Assembly (NCBI GenBank): GCA_002784145.1
Contig: PFKE01000132.1
Location: 1-35,469, forward strand
Direction of reading: 5' to 3'
Length of the DNA stretch: 35,469 nt
Source of the DNA: Flavobacteriaceae bacterium CG_4_10_14_3_um_filter_33_47
GTDB lineage: Bacteria > Bacteroidota > Bacteroidia > Flavobacteriales > Flavobacteriaceae
Every line of letters starts with the position of its first letter. Positions within the stretch are counted from its first letter, which is position 1. The translations under genes and the position numbers were made by a program. The notes beneath the pieces were generated by a model. It was not told the origin of the DNA and did no database searches. It was given only the letters and a program-made list of their open reading frames with translations. This document shows positions 32,856-35,469 of the stretch, piece after piece.

Positions 32856-35469
32856 ATGAAGAAACCTACTTTTTTAAAAATTGGAGTTTTAGCATTCATT
32901 TTATTATTAGGTTCAAACTCTTTTGCCCAAAATTATGTTCCGTTTACTTCTAGATTTAATCAGGATTTAAAAGGCGATATTGTTTTAATTGGTAATAATA
33001 TTTTAGGACCAAATAACAATGCGTTCAATAATAATGCTGTATATAACCATAATGTCAATATGGTTTATATTGATATTGATGGAGATCCAACAACCTTTAG
33101 CTCTTCAAGTGCAGATTTAGAAATTCAAAACCCTAATTGCTATAGAATTATTCATGCTGGTTTATATTGGGGAGCCGTTACAAATGGTTTGGAATCTATA
33201 ACCAACATAAAATTTAAAGGACCTACTGGTGGTTACAACGATGTTACGGGAACGGTTATTTTCGATGCAAACGGAACATCGGTTGATGGTGGTAATAGTT
33301 TTTCTTATGCTTGTTATGCAGATGTAACGTCTATTGTCACAGGTTTAACCAATGATTTAGGGACTTATACAGTTGCAAACGTATCTTCTGCTCAAGGTGA
33401 AACAGGCAGCTTTACACCTTTTAATGGTACTGGTTATTCAGCTGGTTGGTCTCTTTTTATTGTTTATGAAGATCCAACACTACCGGGAAAATCGATCACA
33501 AGTTTTGACGGTTTTACCGCTATTAGTGTCGCTGGAGGAAATCCTGCATTAGACATTCCTGTATCTGGATTTAGAACAGTTCCATCACCAACGCCCGTTA
33601 GAGCAAATTTTGCATTCGCAACGCTTGAAGGCGATAGTCCAATTTTAGGAGATAGATTGCTGCTTAACGGTGTTGTTTTATCCACCATAGATAGACCCGT
33701 TAATAATTTTTTCAATAGTTCTGTAACTCAGCTCAGTGCATTGCCAGTAAATAACAGAAATCCTAATAGTACAAACACGCTTGGGTTTGATACCGGTGTA
33801 ATGGTGGTTCCAAATCCATCAAATACGGTCATTGCCAATAATGCAACATCGGCAACGGTTAGATTAGAAACAAGCCAGGATACCTATTTTCAATATTTTT
33901 TCGCTTTAGCCGTAGATATCATTGAACCAAATATTGTTCTTACCAAAATTGTTGAAGATGTTTTGGGAAATGATATAGGAGGACAATTGGTTGACTTAGG
34001 AGACGAGTTATATTATACCATTGGATTTCAAAATACAGGGAATGACGATGCTACAGATTTCACTATCAGAGATATTCTGCCAATAAATGTTGTTTTTAAT
34101 TATCCTTCCGATATAGGTTTATTACCTCCAGGAGTTTCGGTAGAAAGTTATAACCCATTAACCAGAGAAATTGTATTTAGAATTGAAAATTCAGTGGTTG
34201 AAGAAAATGACCCGGTTTTAGAAATTCGTTTTAAAGTGACTGTTGTAAAAACATGTAGTTTATTAAACGATGCCTGCTCAAATATCATTACAAATCAAGC
34301 ATTTGCAACCTATAAAGGTACATTAAATCCATTGTTTACAATTTCAGACGATCCTAGTTTTAATAGTAATACAGGATGTTTATTAACGCCTGCGGCCACA
34401 AATTTTTTAGCAGATATTAATTGTACATTCGAAGAAGATGTTATTTTGTGTGGAGCAAGTGTTGAATTAAGTGCAGGGAATGGGTATGATGCATATTCAT
34501 GGTCAACAAGTCCATCTGGAACTCCAGTCATAGGAACAACACAAACCATTACAGTTACCAATCCAGGCACTTATTATGTGCACAATACAGCCACAGCACC
34601 TTGCCAGTCAATAGATCAAGTGTTTAATGTTATAACCTTTGGGGCAGGTGTAACAAATCCAGTAATTCCTTTTGCCGATGAGGTAGTTACCTGTCCTAAT
34701 GATGGAAAGCTGTTACCAAACATATTCATCTGTAGTATCAATGATGCCAGATTTATTCAAACAAATATTACCGATGCAACCTCTATAATTTGGGAAAAAT
34801 TAGATGAAACCAGCTGTTCCGCCGTTGCAGATCAAGATTGTGCCAATGAAAGTCCATCCTGTACTTGGAATCAAGTAGCAACTGGACCAGATTTTTTAGC
34901 TGATACCGCAGGACAATATAGACTAACATTAAACTATACTGGTGGATGTTTCAATCAATTCTATTTTAATGTTTACACCAACTTATTAGTTCCTACGGTA
35001 ACTTCAAGAGATATATTTTGTAGTACGCCCGGAGAGATAACTGTGGGTGGCGTTCCTAGTGGTTATGAGTACAGTATAGATGGTGTAAACTACCAACCAA
35101 GCAATGTGTTTTCCATTTCAACACCAAATGTTTACAGTGTTTATGTAAGACAAATTGGAGTATCTCCAAACCCATGTATATTTTCAGTACCAGACGTTCA
35201 GATTAGAGAACGAGATTTTACGGTTTCAACAGTTATTATACAACCATATTGCAATAGTGAAAAAGGAAGTGTGAAACTTTCAGCAAACGATGTACGTCCT
35301 CAATATTTCTATTCCATTTATCAAGGTGCTACCTTAATAAATAGTGTAGGACCTATTATGGATAGTGATTATACTTTTGCAAACCTTAACCCAGGAATCT
35401 ATACAGTCAATATATCTACTGAAGATGGGTGTACTTATACCGGAGATATTGAAATTATTGATCCTCCAT
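32856..35469 (+). CDS. Giant adhesin-like exported protein, N-terminal part (runs off the window)
   Basis: An open frame starts at ATG 32856 and has no stop before the right edge, giving at least 871 residues. It begins with a signal peptide ending NSFAQ (about 25). The first domain (about 26-355) contains RIIHAGLYWGAVTNG and AGWSLFIVYEDP, found in large flavobacterial surface proteins. A DUF11-like domain at about 362-480 follows (IVLTKIVEDVLGNDIGGQL, then DLGDELYYTIGFQNTGNDDA and FTIRDILP). After that come Ig-like and SprB-type short repeats, such as NPGTYYVHN, SGYEYSIDGVNYQ and NPGIYTVNISTEDGCTYTG. I expect thousands of further bases and a type B sorting domain at the end, but cannot see it. 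Confidence 0.88.
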   Translation, partial: MKKPTFLKIGVLAFILLLGSNSFAQNYVPFTSRFNQDLKGDIVLIGNNILGPNNNAFNNNAVYNHNVNMVYIDIDGDPTTFSSSSADLEIQNPNCYRIIHAGLYWGAVTNGLESITNIKFKGPTGGYNDVTGTVIFDANGTSVDGGNSFSYACYADVTSIVTGLTNDLGTYTVANVSSAQGETGSFTPFNGTGYSAGWSLFIVYEDPTLPGKSITSFDGFTAISVAGGNPALDIPVSGFRTVPSPTPVRANFAFATLEGDSPILGDRLLLNGVVLSTIDRPVNNFFNSSVTQLSALPVNNRNPNSTNTLGFDTGVMVVPNPSNTVIANNATSATVRLETSQDTYFQYFFALAVDIIEPNIVLTKIVEDVLGNDIGGQLVDLGDELYYTIGFQNTGNDDATDFTIRDILPINVVFNYPSDIGLLPPGVSVESYNPLTREIVFRIENSVVEENDPVLEIRFKVTVVKTCSLLNDACSNIITNQAFATYKGTLNPLFTISDDPSFNSNTGCLLTPAATNFLADINCTFEEDVILCGASVELSAGNGYDAYSWSTSPSGTPVIGTTQTITVTNPGTYYVHNTATAPCQSIDQVFNVITFGAGVTNPVIPFADEVVTCPNDGKLLPNIFICSINDARFIQTNITDATSIIWEKLDETSCSAVADQDCANESPSCTWNQVATGPDFLADTAGQYRLTLNYTGGCFNQFYFNVYTNLLVPTVTSRDIFCSTPGEITVGGVPSGYEYSIDGVNYQPSNVFSISTPNVYSVYVRQIGVSPNPCIFSVPDVQIRERDFTVSTVIIQPYCNSEKGSVKLSANDVRPQYFYSIYQGATLINSVGPIMDSDYTFANLNPGIYTVNISTEDGCTYTGDIEIIDPP

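Overview
The window looks like a chromosomal segment of a marine-type member of the Flavobacteriaceae (Bacteroidota). The DNA is AT-rich. It carries the complete core of the type IX secretion system (gldK, gldL, gldM, gldN). Several exported proteins have Bacteroidota-type domains (PorP/SprF, gliding-motility-associated C-terminal sorting domain, GldK-type lipoprotein). Several promoters fit the Bacteroidota sigma-A pattern (TTTG or TTG, about 20 bp, TANNTTTG), and Shine-Dalgarno sequences are largely absent. I cannot name the genus.

Layout, left to right. (1) 66-6980, minus strand: a housekeeping and envelope cluster read right to left. It holds miaB (tRNA methylthiotransferase), a sigma-54 activator with no receiver domain, an LptE-type lipoprotein, a TPR-like protein, secG, a strong terminator, then groES-groEL and a final terminator. 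(2) 7131-11665, plus strand: a polytopic membrane protein, topoisomerase I (topA) and, 3 bp downstream, an arginase-fold protein whose metal ligands are partly lost. (3) 11821-16518: the gldKLMN operon, encoding the T9SS outer-membrane ring parts and the trans-envelope motor. It has its own promoter, a phased motif upstream, a large stem-loop between gldM and gldN, and a terminator. (4) 16613-20027: a DAO-family flavoprotein, a convergent DUF983 zinc-ribbon membrane protein, and an ABC-F ATPase. (5) 20112-25737: a three-gene RND efflux operon (adaptor, pump, TolC-like channel). (6) 25916 to the right edge: a block of exported proteins. These are a plant-type leucine-rich-repeat protein, a beta-helix-like protein, a T9SS type B cargo protein, a PorP/SprF barrel fused to a coiled-coil stalk and a SPOR-like end, and the first 871 residues of a giant adhesin-like protein that runs out of the window.

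Regions 3 and 6 belong together functionally. GldKLMN drive secretion, and the type B cargo and its PorP/SprF partner are the kind of proteins that T9SS exports and holds at the surface. A recurring TTCATCG-containing motif lies just upstream of the promoters of gldK, the LRR gene and the beta-helix gene, which suggests a shared regulator not encoded here.

The most interesting points are the PorP/SprF-coiled-coil-SPOR fusion with its in-frame 120-bp tandem repeat, the arginase-like protein with a degraded metal site in the gld neighbourhood, the shared upstream motif, and the gldM-gldN stem-loop. I saw no rRNA, tRNA, CRISPR array, insertion sequence or phage gene. Bases 1-65 hold no recognisable gene.
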